Shown here in pieces: positions 47,816 to 60,396 of a DNA stretch of 64,000 bases. Every line of letters begins with the position of its first letter. Position 1 is the first letter of the stretch. The DNA is from Epiperipatus broadwayi (Eukaryota > Onychophora > Udeonychophora > Euonychophora > Peripatidae), in contig JAQFVV010000283.1 of the NCBI GenBank assembly GCA_028023455.1, forward strand, positions 744,001 through 808,000, given 5' to 3'. A program made the translations under genes and the position numbers. Below the pieces are notes generated by a model that had not been told where the DNA came from, did no database searches, and saw nothing but the letters and a program-made list of their open reading frames with translations.

Positions 47816-48625
47816 GATGTTTCCACTAAATTATCACACCATTTTTAGAATTGATTACAAAGTACATTACAAAAAAATCTAAAATCATATAGATATATAG
47901 CAAATTAATACATCCAAGCTCTTCTGGTATAAACTTACATAAGAAAACGTAAAAATCTCCTAAATATTAAGATTCAAACCACTTTTGGTTTTCAACAACA
48001 AAAAGTAATCTTCTTTTCACAACTACATTTTATTATTCAATATTTATATCTCGAGTCTGAGAAAATGTTTAATGTATGTACATAATGACTCTATGTCATA
48101 AATTTACTAATAAAAATATTTTAAAATAGTATCAGCTAAATTTTTTTAAGTAGTAGTAATTCAGAGAGTAAATCAAAACTCTCCTTTGTAATTTTATCTG
48201 GATAATAGAAATTTTTTAATTAGAAGTCAATGAATTAATAACAGTCTACCTGTATTTTATGTAAATAATAGATACATAATAAATTCAGAATATGCTTTAG
48301 AACTTTTGATCTCTTCACTTGTTAATGATGTAGTTTTACAGTATTGTGCTTTTAGTTAAGTGTTGTAAATTATGTTAATTTTTTGCCTTAAAGAAAATTG
48401 TAATTTTTTATGCTGTTTGTACTTTATATTATTGTACTTTTTTGTAATAAATTGGCCAAAACATTTCTAACATTGGCAAAAAAAAAGGTTTATTATATGA
48501 TTTATTTTATTTTATTTTGTCAATTTTAGAAATATTTCAGCAATTTATAACAATGAAATGGATAATATTTTTTTACTTTTTTATATAAGGCTATCAATAA
48601 AAATACTTTTTAAATTTTTTTTAAG
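47816..48625. other. End of DSCC1 intron
   Basis: AT-rich, with nothing recognised before the acceptor. Confidence 0.4.
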
Positions 48626-48734
48626 GGATTTGACTTCAGAGACTGTTAATGAAGGGGCGTTATTGACAAAGTATGCAAGGTCATCATTGGTAAATGGAAT
48701 ACGGATGTATAACTCTAAAAGGCCACTTTATTAA
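48626..48734 (+). CDS. DSCC1: DSCC1 (DCC1) last coding exon
   Basis: After a T-rich tract ending in ttaag, the exon supplies G to complete Gln (CA|G), then encodes DLTSETVNEGALLTKYARSS, then LVNGIRMYNSKRPLY and TAA at 48732-48734. The GALLTKYARSS and VYNS-RP features are the conserved end of DSCC1 (known vertebrate ends read similarly, GALLTKY...NGVKVYNSRRP). It joins in frame to 37343-37405. The C terminus forms the winged-helix part used for CTF18-RFC assembly and DNA contact. No frame damage is seen, so the gene is likely functional. Confidence 0.9.
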
Positions 48735-48870
48735 TGTATTCAAATTAAGTTTGAGAAAATATACTTTGATGCAATATGTTAAGTTAATTTTAATGACTAA
48801 CTAAATAATCCACTTGTGTAATTTACAGCAGTTGTAATAAACAATAAAATTGAAATGTTTAGATTAAATG
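48735..48870 (+). terminator. DSCC1: DSCC1 3' UTR with poly(A) signals
   Basis: AATAAA occurs at 48836-48841, about 100 bases after the stop, and a second overlapping signal (caataaaat) follows directly. The transcript end is expected within about 30 bases. Confidence 0.65.
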
Positions 48871-48949
48871 TAAACAATAAAGATGCAAATCTTTTATTAT
48901 GAACTAAATGTGCATGCATCTATATTTAAATGAAATGGGGTTTGTTCAG

Positions 48950-49200
48950 TATCTCGAAATATCACATGACCACCATTTCTGATACTTACACAATCTGTTA
49001 ACACAGTAACGCTATTTCCTTATAATATTGTACTAATCTTCTAGCATCCATTAATTCATATGGCTTGCACTAGGTGACAATATTGTATGGAAAATTGCTT
49101 CTGTATATCTTGAAGTACTAGGATACCAGCTGATGAAGGTGTTGTAAGTTGTAAAGCAATCATTTTGGAAGGGCTCATTGGCTGGCTATTTTAGTATGAT
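48950..49200. mobile_element. Family A relic
   Basis: atcacatgaccaccatttct near 48960 and ggcttgcactaggtgacaa near 49062 are family A body phrases. No intact hammerhead remains. Confidence 0.45.
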
Positions 49201-49684
49201 GTGCTACATATATTTATTTAGTTTTTACGAATGTATGTTTAAAATGTTAAAATAATTGTAATCTGTCAAAGTAAAAAAAAAATCTTCAGGGAATTAAAGT
49301 TACAAATTTTATCTGATAAAGAAAAAACTAATTGCAACTGTAATTGGATTTGTTCTAATTAAAGATAATCTGGGGAATTTAGAAAATTTATTAATTAAAT
49401 ACATACTTTAGAGAACAATAGTGACTTATATTATTAATCCCTCAAAGTTTAAATTAGAGGAGTCAGACTTAAGTTCAAGAGCCAAGGAGAATGCAAAAGG
49501 ATATGTCCAGCAGAAGAGCTAAAGCAGTCTAATGGAAGTATAATAGCCAAGGAAAAAGGCAATAGGATACTTCCAACAGAAGACTCAAAATCTCAGTGCA
49601 GTGCTCCGCCAAAAGTTTAAATGGGAGTCTCAGAAATTTAAAAGATCATAAAAATCTTTGGATTATTTATTTTTATGGTACTTT
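49201..49684. other. AT-rich intergenic sequence
   Basis: Nothing was recognised. Confidence 0.35.
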
Positions 49685-50530
49685 AGTATTAGTGCTGCAA
49701 CATGGAACATATATTAGATCTGGTGTGCCTTTTCACATTCATATCAATCTGCTGATAACTTTATAATCTTGTGATCTAACCAAAATAATATGTGCACAGA
49801 TCTTGTACACAATATTTTTCATAAAATTTGCAAAAAAATAGCATACACAGATTTTGTATGATATTTTTATAAGATTTATAAAGTTATCAGCAGGTTGATA
49901 CAAATATGAAAAGGTGCATCAGGTCTATTACATGCTCCATTATGCAGGACTAATACTCAACTAAAAGTATAAAAAATAAGAAAGATATGTATAATTTTGA
50001 ACAAGAAATTGATATCAAAAAAACCATTTTAAAAAAATTTTGATTTGCCATCACAAATATATACGACTTTCATATTAAAAGTATAATATATGACTTTCAT
50101 ATTAAAAAATTTAAAATTTATAACAATATATAAATCAATATTAAAAACAATATTTTACATGAAAAACAAATTGATTTGCTATCATAAAAAGTACATTTTC
50201 TTGGTCCCCCCCCCAAAATATATAAAATACTGCCATTACATGACTTTCAAATGTTACTTTAAATGTACACAAAACAAACACTAAATTATTATGTTTTTTA
50301 AGTATTATTTACAAAAATACATAGAATATACACATACAATACTTATCATGTAATATATAACAGGAATTGTTGTGTTGAAAGAAGCAATTTGACATTTACT
50401 TTTACCACACAAAATGGAGATCTCTACTGAAAATTTTCCCTCTGAAAATGTAGTTTTACTGAACACATGATTGCACAGTATGCCAGGATTTTCTGCAGAA
50501 ATGCTAATAAACATATTTTTTAAAAGAAGA
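49685..50530 (-). repeat. Interspersed repeat FG, copy 2 (inverted)
   Basis: It holds the palindromic F block (49685-49970) and, in reverse complement, the G block (about 50280-50530) of 4440-5600. Shared phrases include cattcatatcaatctgctg, ttcctgttatatattacat and gtttattagcatttct. Both copies are non-coding. Confidence 0.65.
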
Positions 50531-52332
50531 TAATATCAAAACCAAAAAAAATTATGCACAAAAAATAAAGAATTATAAATTATAAGATCTTTATTAACTT
50601 TTTATCTTGGCAGAAAATTTTCTTTTATGTCATTGAGTATGGAAATGAATGTGTCATCATTTTTGAATCTATGCCACATAAATTCTGCCAGGTATGAGTC
50701 AAGATGTTGCTTTGATGTCCCTCACTGCTTATTTCACCATTTCGTGGAACTCCACAGTCTTTAAATGATCGGTGTGTGAACCCCAGTTTCTGGATTCATG
50801 AAGTTGTACACCTCCCAGCAGTCTGAATTTATCCAACTTGATTTTTCTGGAAAAAAGGCTCTCATAAATTTCAACAATTTTATTTGGCCCTCCAAATAAA
50901 AACAAATAGCTGTTGTCAGAAAAAGAAATCGGCACTTAAACTGAAAATGTCGAAATATTACAAAAAAAGACCACGTTGATAAAAGAAAAACATTTTCACA
51001 TGAGATCAGATAACATCGCAGGGTTTATTTTGTTTAAATTTAATGTGATCACAAGATTATACATTTTTTGCGGATGTGAAAATGTATCCTATTTTCCCTT
51101 TGTTGCAGGTCTAATACTAAAGTACCATTTTTATTATTTAATTGTTGGAGTAATCTCTTGGCCATTCATGCACAGCAACTCAATAAACAACAATCGGTGC
51201 AGTCGACATCAAGATGATAAATATCTTATTGCTGCTTTGTTTGAATGATTGTACAAATTTATTTTCAATAGTTAATTTATATTAAAAGGATGTAAGGGTC
51301 ACATTTTTTAGCACTATGCTAGAATATTTTAAAAAAAGTCTATATCTAATTGCAAAAACAGGAAAAAAGAAACCTGTCCATGAGTACATAATATTAAATT
51401 CAGTGGAAAATGATTGAAATATACATGTGTTGGAAAAAAATAATTTATTAAATATAAATGGTCATTACCTGAAATAGATTTAGAGATTATTTGTTGATTC
51501 AACCACAGATAATGCATTGCTGATTAATTTAAATGGTCTAGCCCACCATAATGTAGTCAGTACCTGAGGACTACTTGAACTTAACCCTTAAATGTCACAA
51601 CACTAGAATAAATTACAACTAATCTAGAACGTGTGCTCCTATCATTGTTGGAAACTGAACACTTAAATTAAGTCAATTACAAGAAGAAACAAGCTTTATT
51701 ATATACTGATCAGTAATGGAAGTTATAAAATATATGTCATGGTAAGACTTTCTTTTTAAACCTTTAACAAAAGAAAATAGAAAAGACTTGCTAAGTCAGT
51801 GCAAACCATTTCATATCTGTGACTTTATTTCTTTTATATCAGTAAGTAAATTACTTTTAGATATTTGCTATATACTTATTCATTGTATGAATTTATTCTA
51901 AAATAACTTTTTGTGTGTACACAAGGGTTAATTGTATCTTATAAATAAATTAGTAGTTTATAAAATTCAAGTTGTCAGTACCATTTTATATTGTAGCTTT
52001 CATTCCAAATGTTCACACTAGCACTTACCATTTTCATGTTCACAAAAAAAGGTTAAATGTTATCAGGAATTGCAAAAGTATAGGAGATAAAAATGGTACA
52101 TTGAGCTTTTTTTTCACAAATAAAAAAATGACTCCCTAAGAAATGCTACAAATGCATGCCTTTTCATTTAAAACAAATCCCTAGTATTTATTTTGTGGAG
52201 GGTATTTGAAAATATAAATCATTTTTGATTTAATCATCTTCATCCTTATTTACTTGATATATAACTAGAAAAGTTACATCAATTAGTTATGTAAATAAGC
52301 ATTTATTTTATATAGCGTATGTAAACAATTGT
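50531..52332. other. Intergenic sequence; unassigned conserved-looking block at 50590-50940
   Basis: The 50590-50940 block is GC-richer and open on the minus strand from 50935 to 50729 (LFLFGGPNKIVEIYESLFSR). I do not recognise it. 50976-51150 shares gatcacaagattata and ttgcaggtctaatac with repeat F, so this block probably belongs to a longer version of that repeat. 51250-52332 is AT-rich with no feature. Confidence 0.35.
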
Positions 52333-52470
52333 ATTACAGTTAAATATCAGCCTTTCACGCTAATTGTGCATACGCTTTGCGAGTGTTAATAATAAATGAA
52401 TACTTTCTCACCAATACAAGATATAGTATTTATGCACAATTAGCATGAAAGGCTGATATTTAACTGTAAT
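52333..52470. mobile_element. Foldback element
   Basis: The arms attacagttaaatatcagcc at the left and ggctgatatttaactgtaat at the right are perfect at their ends, with a second match (tttcacgctaattgtgcata against tatgcacaattagcatgaaa). The spacer is about 53 bases. No frame. Confidence 0.75.
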
Positions 52471-55050
52471 CAATTAGTTATATTTAAAGGCAATCTTTTT
52501 GGATTACTGGTACAAAAGGGCTCCTCAACTTAGGGTCAGGATTAAATTCATTTTATCTGAGAATTCCAGACAAAAATGGCTTCCTAATATGTGGCTCAAT
52601 AATATATGTATATAAGAGTACACCCTGAGAAAAATATTAAAAAGTGTCTAAATTTTAGTGCATATTTATAAATAAAATAAATTTTTTTTAAAAAAAAAAA
52701 AAATTATAGTTTTATTAGTAACATTAATTGTATTGCAATATGTATACGCTTGAATAATATATACAAAGTTTAAAATAAGTGCCATGAAATAGGAAAACAA
52801 CAACATTTGGAATGGAAGATGAGATTGACACTTGAATTAATTATAAATAATAGTTAGTGATCAATAATGTTAAGGGCATATAGGAGAGGGAATTAAGTTA
52901 AGTAGGCAAAAGAGGTAAAATTGGTGTGGATATGAGTTCAGGCAAAATTCAAATATTTCTGGGGAGGTTTTGCATGTTTATGGTAAGGGTTATAATATTA
53001 TTAGTGATATTATTTTTTATTCTCCATATAAACCAAATAAATAATAAAATTAGATCAGTCAATTGTAGAGAAACCAGTGATGCAAGAGGAAGAATAGCTA
53101 ACAGAATTGGAACTGGAACAAACAAAAGTTAAACCTCTTGAAGCAACACCATTCATAGTTGATATGAAAATGTGATATTATTTAATCAAAAAAGCCAAAG
53201 GGAAAAAATTATAGAGAAAGTGCAACAAAAAAATGATAAAAGATTTAATAAAATGTATAAAAAGTTCACTGAGTGGCAACAAAAAATGGTGATAGTTTGA
53301 GGAAACTCAACAAATAATTAGAGAAACTTGTAAAGAAATATGGGAAATGATTAGTCAACTGAAAGAAACAAGTAGAGTATAGTGAAAAGATAAATATCCA
53401 AGTAATAGAAAATGTGAACAGTAAATAGGATGCAAGAAAATTTAATAAAGATAACTGCAAAGTTAAATGATTTAAAAATTGAATTGTGAAAAAGCAATAT
53501 ACAAGAGTCAGCAAGTGAATAGAGAACAGGTATTGGATAAAACAAAGATATACACTGGACTGGCAAGATATAAGCAGAAAAAGAAAGGATAAAAGATAGA
53601 AATGATAAATATCCAAATAAAAGGTAATTATTTTTCACTTCAAATCAGAGTTCTTATAAGGATTTAAACTCAAAGCTATTTTTGTACATGAGAATGTGGA
53701 AGACGCATTTTTTTGACATCCTGCAAATAATAATCTCCAGAAATTTGTATATATTGACATATTTTTCATGGACTTTTAGTTTGATAAAGAATAGAAATTA
53801 AGAGAGTATATCTTTGTAAACAGAGATAACTTTACATTTTGATGTTGCCAGGAAACTTACTACTAATTGACAACTCTCCTGAGACAACAAGTTTTATACA
53901 ATGAAAAATACTAACCAACTAACACTTTATTATAGGCAGCATTGTAGAGATTTGATTTCTTTAATATTTTAATTTGGCTTTATAAACCTGTACTTAATAT
54001 CATTTCATATTAAACAATTATTTTTTCACACATGATTTAAAATAAGTAGAAATTAACTCCATATAGTATTAATACTTGGTTATATTCAGTAAGACTATCT
54101 GATCTGATTTGTACTTCATTCTAAATGAAGATGAAGTATCAAATTGTTAATACTCATAAGACAAGAAAAATAGATGTAATCATTTTATGTTTATTGTTAG
54201 TTTGATTAAAAAAAAAAACTGGCTCTTTGTACGAGTATTATGTAGGGAGCTGTTCACTTTAATATCATTTGATTTTGCAATGTTGTATTTGTAGCTTATA
54301 TTTGTACATGTAAACGTAATAATGATTTCTATGTATTCTGAATGTGGCTGTTCTCTCTAGTTGTTATGTTTAGTAATTTTAATAGTAATAAAACATCCTT
54401 TTACTATAACCCATGATTTTACAATAAAAAGCCACATTCTTATTGTAAAAGCAAGTAACTGCATTAAGTAATCTTTGTTTGCTGTTTCTGTAAACATTGA
54501 GGAATGGACTTTCCTGACCAAGTTAATCAATTGCGAGTGATATGATAGTTTATTCGTAGTTAAGGATAAATAAGTAGGCTTTTGCCCGCTGAAAATGGAT
54601 GAATTTAATTATAGTCCAACTACATAAAATATAGCTGGTCCATAATAAACTCATCTAGATTTTAGCTCTGTACATATATATATGCATATATATTAATATT
54701 CAGAATTGATTAAAATCTAGCACTATTATTGGTAAATTTAATCATATCCAGTCTTAACAGATAAAAGCTTTCATTTCCAACTGCTTTTTAAGTAATTAAA
54801 AATGGCAACTCTGGGCAATGATATTTGCAAGCTTTAACATCAATTCATAGGGAGATTATTTGAAATAATCTTAACTCTTCTTGCACTAATAGAGTATTTT
54901 CTAATCTTTTATATGCCATCATATTAATATAAATGATACTTATTTAAACATTATTAAATTATTTATTTACATTAAGCTAATAGAAATAAAATTGTATTAA
55001 ATTTATCTTTGATTAGAAAATTCAAATTTTAGTATCAAATAAATCATATT
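52471..55050. other. AT-rich intergenic sequence
   Basis: 52860-53640 is A/G-rich; its minus-strand frames are hydrophobic only because of poly-T complements and are not believed. No gene was seen. Confidence 0.35.
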
Positions 55051-55214
55051 AATAGTATTTAAATCATCAAACATCACGTAATCTCCATTCTTTATGCTTA
55101 CACGAGCTGTTTTTCACAGAGACAAAACTTTCCATACAATAGCGCCACTCAGTGCAAGCCACAGTAATAGATGCAGGAAGGTTTGTGCATAAAATTCCTA
55201 TCTAGTGCCTACTC

Positions 55215-55273
55215 ATCCAATATCCCCAGACTAGTTTTTAGCTTGTGGCTTTCATCAGTGAGGAGCCTTGGAT
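55215..55273 (-). ncRNA. Hammerhead relic, family A
   Basis: Complete stem I (ATCCAA/TTGGAT, CCTCA/TGGGG), CTGATGA, stem II AGC-CACAA-GCT and a GTC site, but G12 is A (AAAAAC for AGAAAC). One substitution separates it from an intact core. Confidence 0.65.
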
Positions 55274-55387
55274 CTGAGAGCCGTGCACCTAGATCTTGGG
55301 ATCTAATGCAACCCTCCAGAAGCCACCTTTTAGTTTTTTAACTAACTATAAAGTTCAAGTCCAACGATCTATGTGCAGTTCTCTCAG

Positions 55388-55446
55388 ATTCAAGGCTCCT
55401 CACTGATGAAAATCACAAGCTAGAAACTAGTATGGAGGTATTGGTT
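55388..55446 (+). ncRNA. Hammerhead motif, family A, weakened
   Basis: CTGATGA and GAAA are intact and the cleavage triplet is GTA. Stem II (AAT/GCT) has lost pairing and stem I has a mismatch. Marginal at best. Confidence 0.45.
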
Positions 55447-55564
55447 GAGTAGGCACTTGATAGGGATTTTATGTACAAATCTTCCTGCATCCATTGATTA
55501 TTTTGGCTTGCACTGAATGATGCTACTGTAGGGAGAGTTTTGCCTCTGAAAAATAATATTTAAA

Positions 55565-56534
55565 CTAGTATAATGTAACTATATTTATTGAGGAAAGGTT
55601 CATTTCTAGTACACAATTGTATTAAGATTGGTTGAATTTTAACTAATGCACCACTGTATAAAATTTAGGTAATCTTTTAGATGATACATATTAATAACAC
55701 TTCAAATAATTGTCTCTGAAAAACAAATGATTGGTTCTCCAAGCCACTTGCTATATATCATCTCTAAATCAACATGTGTTATGTAGTGACATGGTTTAGT
55801 TATTTATTAAAATAATTTGAGGTGATTAGCTTGTCTAGATCACTTATGACATGAAATGTAATGATGTGTTTCATATCTTTGTAGATCATCTTTCATGCTC
55901 TAAATTGTCATCACAAAATTTTGCAAACCAATTGAAAATGTTCTTATGACTTATGACTTTACTTCCATGCACAATTTGAATCATTTAAACATATTAGTAG
56001 TGGGGTTGTCCAATTCAAAATGAAATTTAATACTAGTATGGGGTTCCATCAAGGATTTCATGTCATAATTCATGATCCAGACATACCAACATCATGGAAT
56101 TGGTATTTTATGTAACATGAATTGATACAGAGATAGTATGATGATACTTTAGACCATTTGGAGAAAAAAATCATTCAAGCTTTCATTGGGATATACTGTA
56201 TATAAGCACTTATGCAAAATATTATTGTATAAATTATCAGAAGCAGATTTGCTTGTGCATACATTTCCTTGTAATATCAGAATTATGTCAACATTTTGAC
56301 AGGACTTTATGAACCATCCTTCTGGTAATAGAAGAGGGATGTTGCTGAGATAACTAAAAGTCAACGTTTTTATGTGTAGGTGGAATTCAGTTGAAATACC
56401 ATATAATACTAATATTAACAACAAGTAATTGTATATTCGTAAATGAATTTGGAATATATACAATATATCTTCCTATATACATATATGTCGTTTGAGCAAT
56501 AAATAAATAATATAAAAACTCTGTCAGATAATGA
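55565..56534. other. AT-rich intergenic sequence
   Basis: Nothing was recognised. Confidence 0.35.
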
Positions 56535-56733
56535 AAATTATTCTTCATATATGAAGTGTGATAAACAGTAGCTAAAATTCAAAAAACAATCACAAAAAAA
56601 ACTATTTGCCAAGCGCTTTTCTTACTGTGTTGATTCTGGTACATGGTGCCGAAAGCAAGCGCTTGGCAAATTGTGATTGTTTTTTGAATTTTAGTTACTC
56701 TGTTTATCACACTTTATACGTGAAGAATAATTT
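56535..56733. mobile_element. Foldback element, about 80-bp arms
   Basis: The left arm (aaattattcttcatat ... ttgccaagcgctt) is inverse to the right arm (aagcgcttggcaa ... gtgaagaataattt). A small loop carries tgtgttgattctggtac. No coding. Confidence 0.8.
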
Positions 56734-58760
56734 CTCGTTTGAATATGTTTATTTAAAATTTTGAAAATATATATATATTTTAAAATCTATATTATTTGAA
56801 ATACGATATTTCTATTTAAAAATCTGATGAAAGATGTGTTAAATATTTAAAACTGTCTTAAAAGTTAAATCCATCCTTGTTTCTTGAAGCGGCAAATGAC
56901 GTAACATTTACATCAAGTGTTAATAATTTAGATTTTAATAAATATAAGTCATCTAAAATCTTGTCTAACAAAAATGATATAGAGAAGAAAAAGTTTTAAA
57001 AATTTTATTGACGTTTTGGATTACTTTATTCTGTGAAAGACAACAAATCTCTAAAATTTAAATATGTTAAAACAACATAGAGATTTTTGCAATTTTGACA
57101 TTTTTATTTCAACTTTTCTTTGAAACTGTTATATAACTCTAATCTTTAATAGTTGTATGAGAATGGACATTGACACTATATATATATTATTATTACTATT
57201 ATGATTATTATTATTACAATTTAATCTACAAGTGCCAGATTTCTTGCATTAAAACATTAGACATTCTCTTTAGATAATTTATCCCAAGTATACACTTCAA
57301 ACTTTATTTAAAGATTAATATATTAATTGTTAAACACAACCATGTTTATTCAATTCCATTTCTTTCTCTCATGTAGTATCTTAAACATTCATAAAACTTA
57401 CTATTTATACTTAAATCACATGTATAAAGATATTGAAATCGTAAATGTTTCCTAAGATAGCCAGGCATGCAGTAGTTGTGGCCAGACCAACCGAAGAATA
57501 TTGATCAGCTAGAATAGTATTTTATGTTTTTGGATGTCTTTTTTCATGAGGTTGGTGGACTAAAAGTTTCAATATATATATACACCTTTTTCTAATGTCT
57601 TATATGATGCATTGTATTAAAAATTAACTGAGTGGTTCAATACTGCCATCTTTAAAATAAAAAGGACAGTCTTTTATAAAGTGTCATTTTGAATTTATAG
57701 ATATATACTTAAAATAATTATTTATGCAACTTTTTTATTACTTCTGCTGTAATGTATTACTCTAGTGACATTTTTATTCAGTAATATTTATTCAAAGTTT
57801 CCGTTCATGATGATGTCATGGCAACCAAAATCCTGCTATGACTAATTCATGTCAGCTTTTGACATATGTACACATCACCAAGTGTTAAACAAGCTGAGCT
57901 GTGAGATTTTTGTACTATCATGGTCATTTTCAGTTTTACTGATTTTGTATCATGATGTAGGAGGGCTCAAAATTAAGTTTGTCACTGTGCTACAAATCAT
58001 CTAGCTGGTTATGACAATTAATGTCTATCAAATGGTACAAAGATTATCTCAAAGTGGTGGCCAAAACCATTGCCAACTGTCAATAACTATATGCAAAGTG
58101 TGTATGTGGAGTTTGTTAGGTTTAGAGAAATGAAAAATCAGAAGTCTGGATAAAATTGATGAAAGCCTCTTTACCAAATGTAAGAACCAGATCAGCAGAA
58201 TACTTCTGAACAGTGAATATTTGGTGGATTTTGTAGGGAGACAAATGAATGCTTTATAGTCAAAATTAAATACACTACAGTGATCACTCTCATTCATATT
58301 ACACTGCTTAGTTTGATACAGTCACTCTCTTTATTTGTAATTAATACTGTCTTTTCTTTAATTTAAAAATACATTTACAAATAAAATTTGTTATATTTGT
58401 GTTTTTTATTTATTTATTGCTAACATTTACAAGTAAAAGTTTTTATATTTGAGTTTTTTTAAAAAAGATATTTAAAATATAACTTAAACTTGCTAAAATA
58501 TAAAATTAAACTTATAGTTTGCCATTTGTAGATAAAGGTACAACTTCATCTTACAGGTTGCCTTTTTTTGTAGTTATTACAAGCAATTTATGATGGTGCA
58601 GAGCATCATACTATGTTGGTAGGGGAAGGATAGGTTTAATGGCCGATAATGCCATTATAAAGAGGCACAATTCACAAGTACCTGTTTTACTATAAATATA
58701 GGTCTCCATTATTTTTTTTACATTTGAAGTTTCATATTACACATCCTATGACATATTACA
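56734..58760. other. AT-rich intergenic sequence with a decayed family B body
   Basis: About 57185-57380 shares attacaatttaat, ctttatttaaagattaatat and ttctctcatgtagtatctt with family B units. No ribozyme is present. Confidence 0.35.
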
Positions 58761-58906
58761 TCTGATGACATATTCTAAGTTTGTGATATGTTTAAAATAA
58801 TGCCTCCACAGAATATGCAGACAAATTTTATCATTTAAGTTTGTCAACACATTTCTTGGAGATGTTATTTTAAACATCACAAACTTAGAGTAATATGTCA
58901 TCAGAC
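58761..58906. mobile_element. Foldback element
   Basis: The left gatgacatattctaagtttg and right caaacttagagtaatatgtc ends are inverse, with further pairing around tttaaaataatg/gttattttaaac. The spacer is about 50 bases. Confidence 0.65.
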
Positions 58907-58949
58907 TGATCCATTATAGCAGGAATAATACCAAAGTACTATATTTACT

Positions 58950-59260
58950 TTAATGTCATGAATAAAGATATTCAAAAGATGCAAATGATCCCATAATGCA
59001 TTTTTAACTAAACCAGCACTTTTCAGTTGGACAAAGTCATAATATATATGTGTATTTCAGGTGCTCAATATTTATCAATATCATATTATTATAATTTAAT
59101 GTACAACTGTCAAAATTTCTACACTTGTAAGTTTGACAATATCCTTTTTAGACAAGTAATTTAATAATTATTATTAATCATTTATTAGTTTAGAAATCAT
59201 CATATCATTTTGTCTTTATTTATGTCATTAAAGAGTATTCTGATTAAATATAAATTATAA
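58950..59260 (-). mobile_element. Decayed family B unit with dead hammerhead
   Basis: It is collinear with the 25492 unit: aaagatgcaaatgatccc, aaccagcacttttcagttgg, aagtcataatat, then ttattataatttaatgtaca. In the ribozyme (58988-59030, minus) the core reads CTGAAAA and GAAA reads AAAA; two core bases are lost. Confidence 0.6.
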
Positions 59261-59882
59261 ATATATTTAATATACTACACATGGAAAGAAAATGAATAGG
59301 ATATATTAATTATTACATGTAATTATGTTTAATAATAATAAATATGTTCATTCTTGATTAAAGTTTATATCTGGGATAAAAATACGTTAATTCCTAGCCT
59401 ATTAAATGACTAGCAGTAATAAGATATTTACTTGAAGAAAGGGTAATATCATTGTCGTGTATTTGGGAAGCTTGAAATCTTTGTGTCATAATAATTTGAT
59501 ATTGTTAAATACAGAGAAAAGATAATGATGTAGGAGTTTGTGATAGGCTAACTAAAGAGTGCTGGTATCAGATGTCTTCATTTATGTGATTAAACCTACA
59601 TATAAAATGGAAAGTTATAAGTATATTTAAGATATTACATATGGAGAAAAGTGGAAAGAAATTGAATTACTACATGTGTTTTTATTTTATAATAATGAAT
59701 ATACATATATGAATTTTTTCTACAGCACAGGCTATTTCATGCCTGCATTCCAATATGTAATATACACCCGGGTCTCATTTTATGCAGATTTATTTAATGC
59801 GATTTTGAAGTTATGTGATTCAAGTTTCTTATTATCTTTGTATGTGGTTTTCTTTTATGTGATAAAAAGTATTAGATCATAA
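59261..59882. other. AT-rich intergenic sequence
   Basis: Phrases such as tacatgtaattatgtttaataataa (59310) and tacatgtgtttttattttataataa (59670) suggest an old direct duplication about 360 bases apart. Confidence 0.35.
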
Positions 59883-59975
59883 GTGGAGTGCTGATAATGT
59901 GATATTACTTTAAATATTATAAATTTCACGCACTCACGTCATATTTAAAGTAATAGCCCATTATCGGAGTTCGAC
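59883..59975. mobile_element. Small foldback element
   Basis: gtggagtgctgataatgtga and atattactttaaatat pair with atatttaaagtaat and cattatcggagttcgac, with a loop of about 20 bases. Confidence 0.55.
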
Positions 59976-60094
59976 TTCCATCTAATAATTTCAATATTTT
60001 AAGCACTTTATAATAGTACTGCAATAGATTTATGCAATAAAGAAGTTCATAATTCACTTAAAATCAGGATTTCCCCATTTTATATACACACATT

Positions 60095-60396
60095 AAATTT
60101 TACAAGAATATAATGTAAATCTGTTCAAATGTTGTAGATGTCTACACTATGTATGTTGTTGTTTTTGCATTTTAAATCACATTCTATTTTTGCTTTTTTA
60201 AAAAAGAGTATGTAATCAATTAATCATTTAGTGTCTGCAAGTTATAAATTTTACAAGACTATAATGTAAATCTGTTTAAATGTTATAGATGAAAAATACT
60301 ATGTATGTTGTTGTTTTTGCATTTTAAATCACATTCTATTTTTGCTTTTTATAAAAAGAGTACATAATCAATTAATCATTTAGTGTCCACAAGTTT
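60095..60396 (+). repeat. Two-copy tandem duplication, 151-bp unit
   Basis: aaattttacaaga at 60095 recurs at 60246. The copies share tatgttgttgtttttgcatt, aaatcacattctatttttgc and aatcaattaatcatttagtg with few changes, so the duplication is fairly recent. Confidence 0.85.

Larger units (their letters stand above)
37406..48625 (+). other. DSCC1: DSCC1 last intron (11,220 nt)
   Basis: It begins GTAAGT and ends with a T-rich tract and ttaag. It contains SINEs, family B ribozyme elements, an RTE fragment, a LINE C-terminal ORF on the minus strand and a family D palindrome. Phase 2 splicing (CA|G) restores a Gln codon. Confidence 0.85.
55051..55564. mobile_element. Family A ribozyme element, inverted pair with imperfect TSD
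   Basis: A minus-sense unit (about 55070-55330) is followed by a plus-sense unit (about 55355-55550). The flanks aatagtatttaaa (55051-55063) and aataatatttaaa (55552-55564) differ at one base. Hammerhead regions are at 55215-55273 (minus) and 55388-55446 (plus). Confidence 0.65.

Noticed and set aside
53266-53638. Two overlapping hydrophobic minus-strand frames
   Set aside because: They are complements of A-rich DNA in two frames at once; apparent membrane segments come from base composition.
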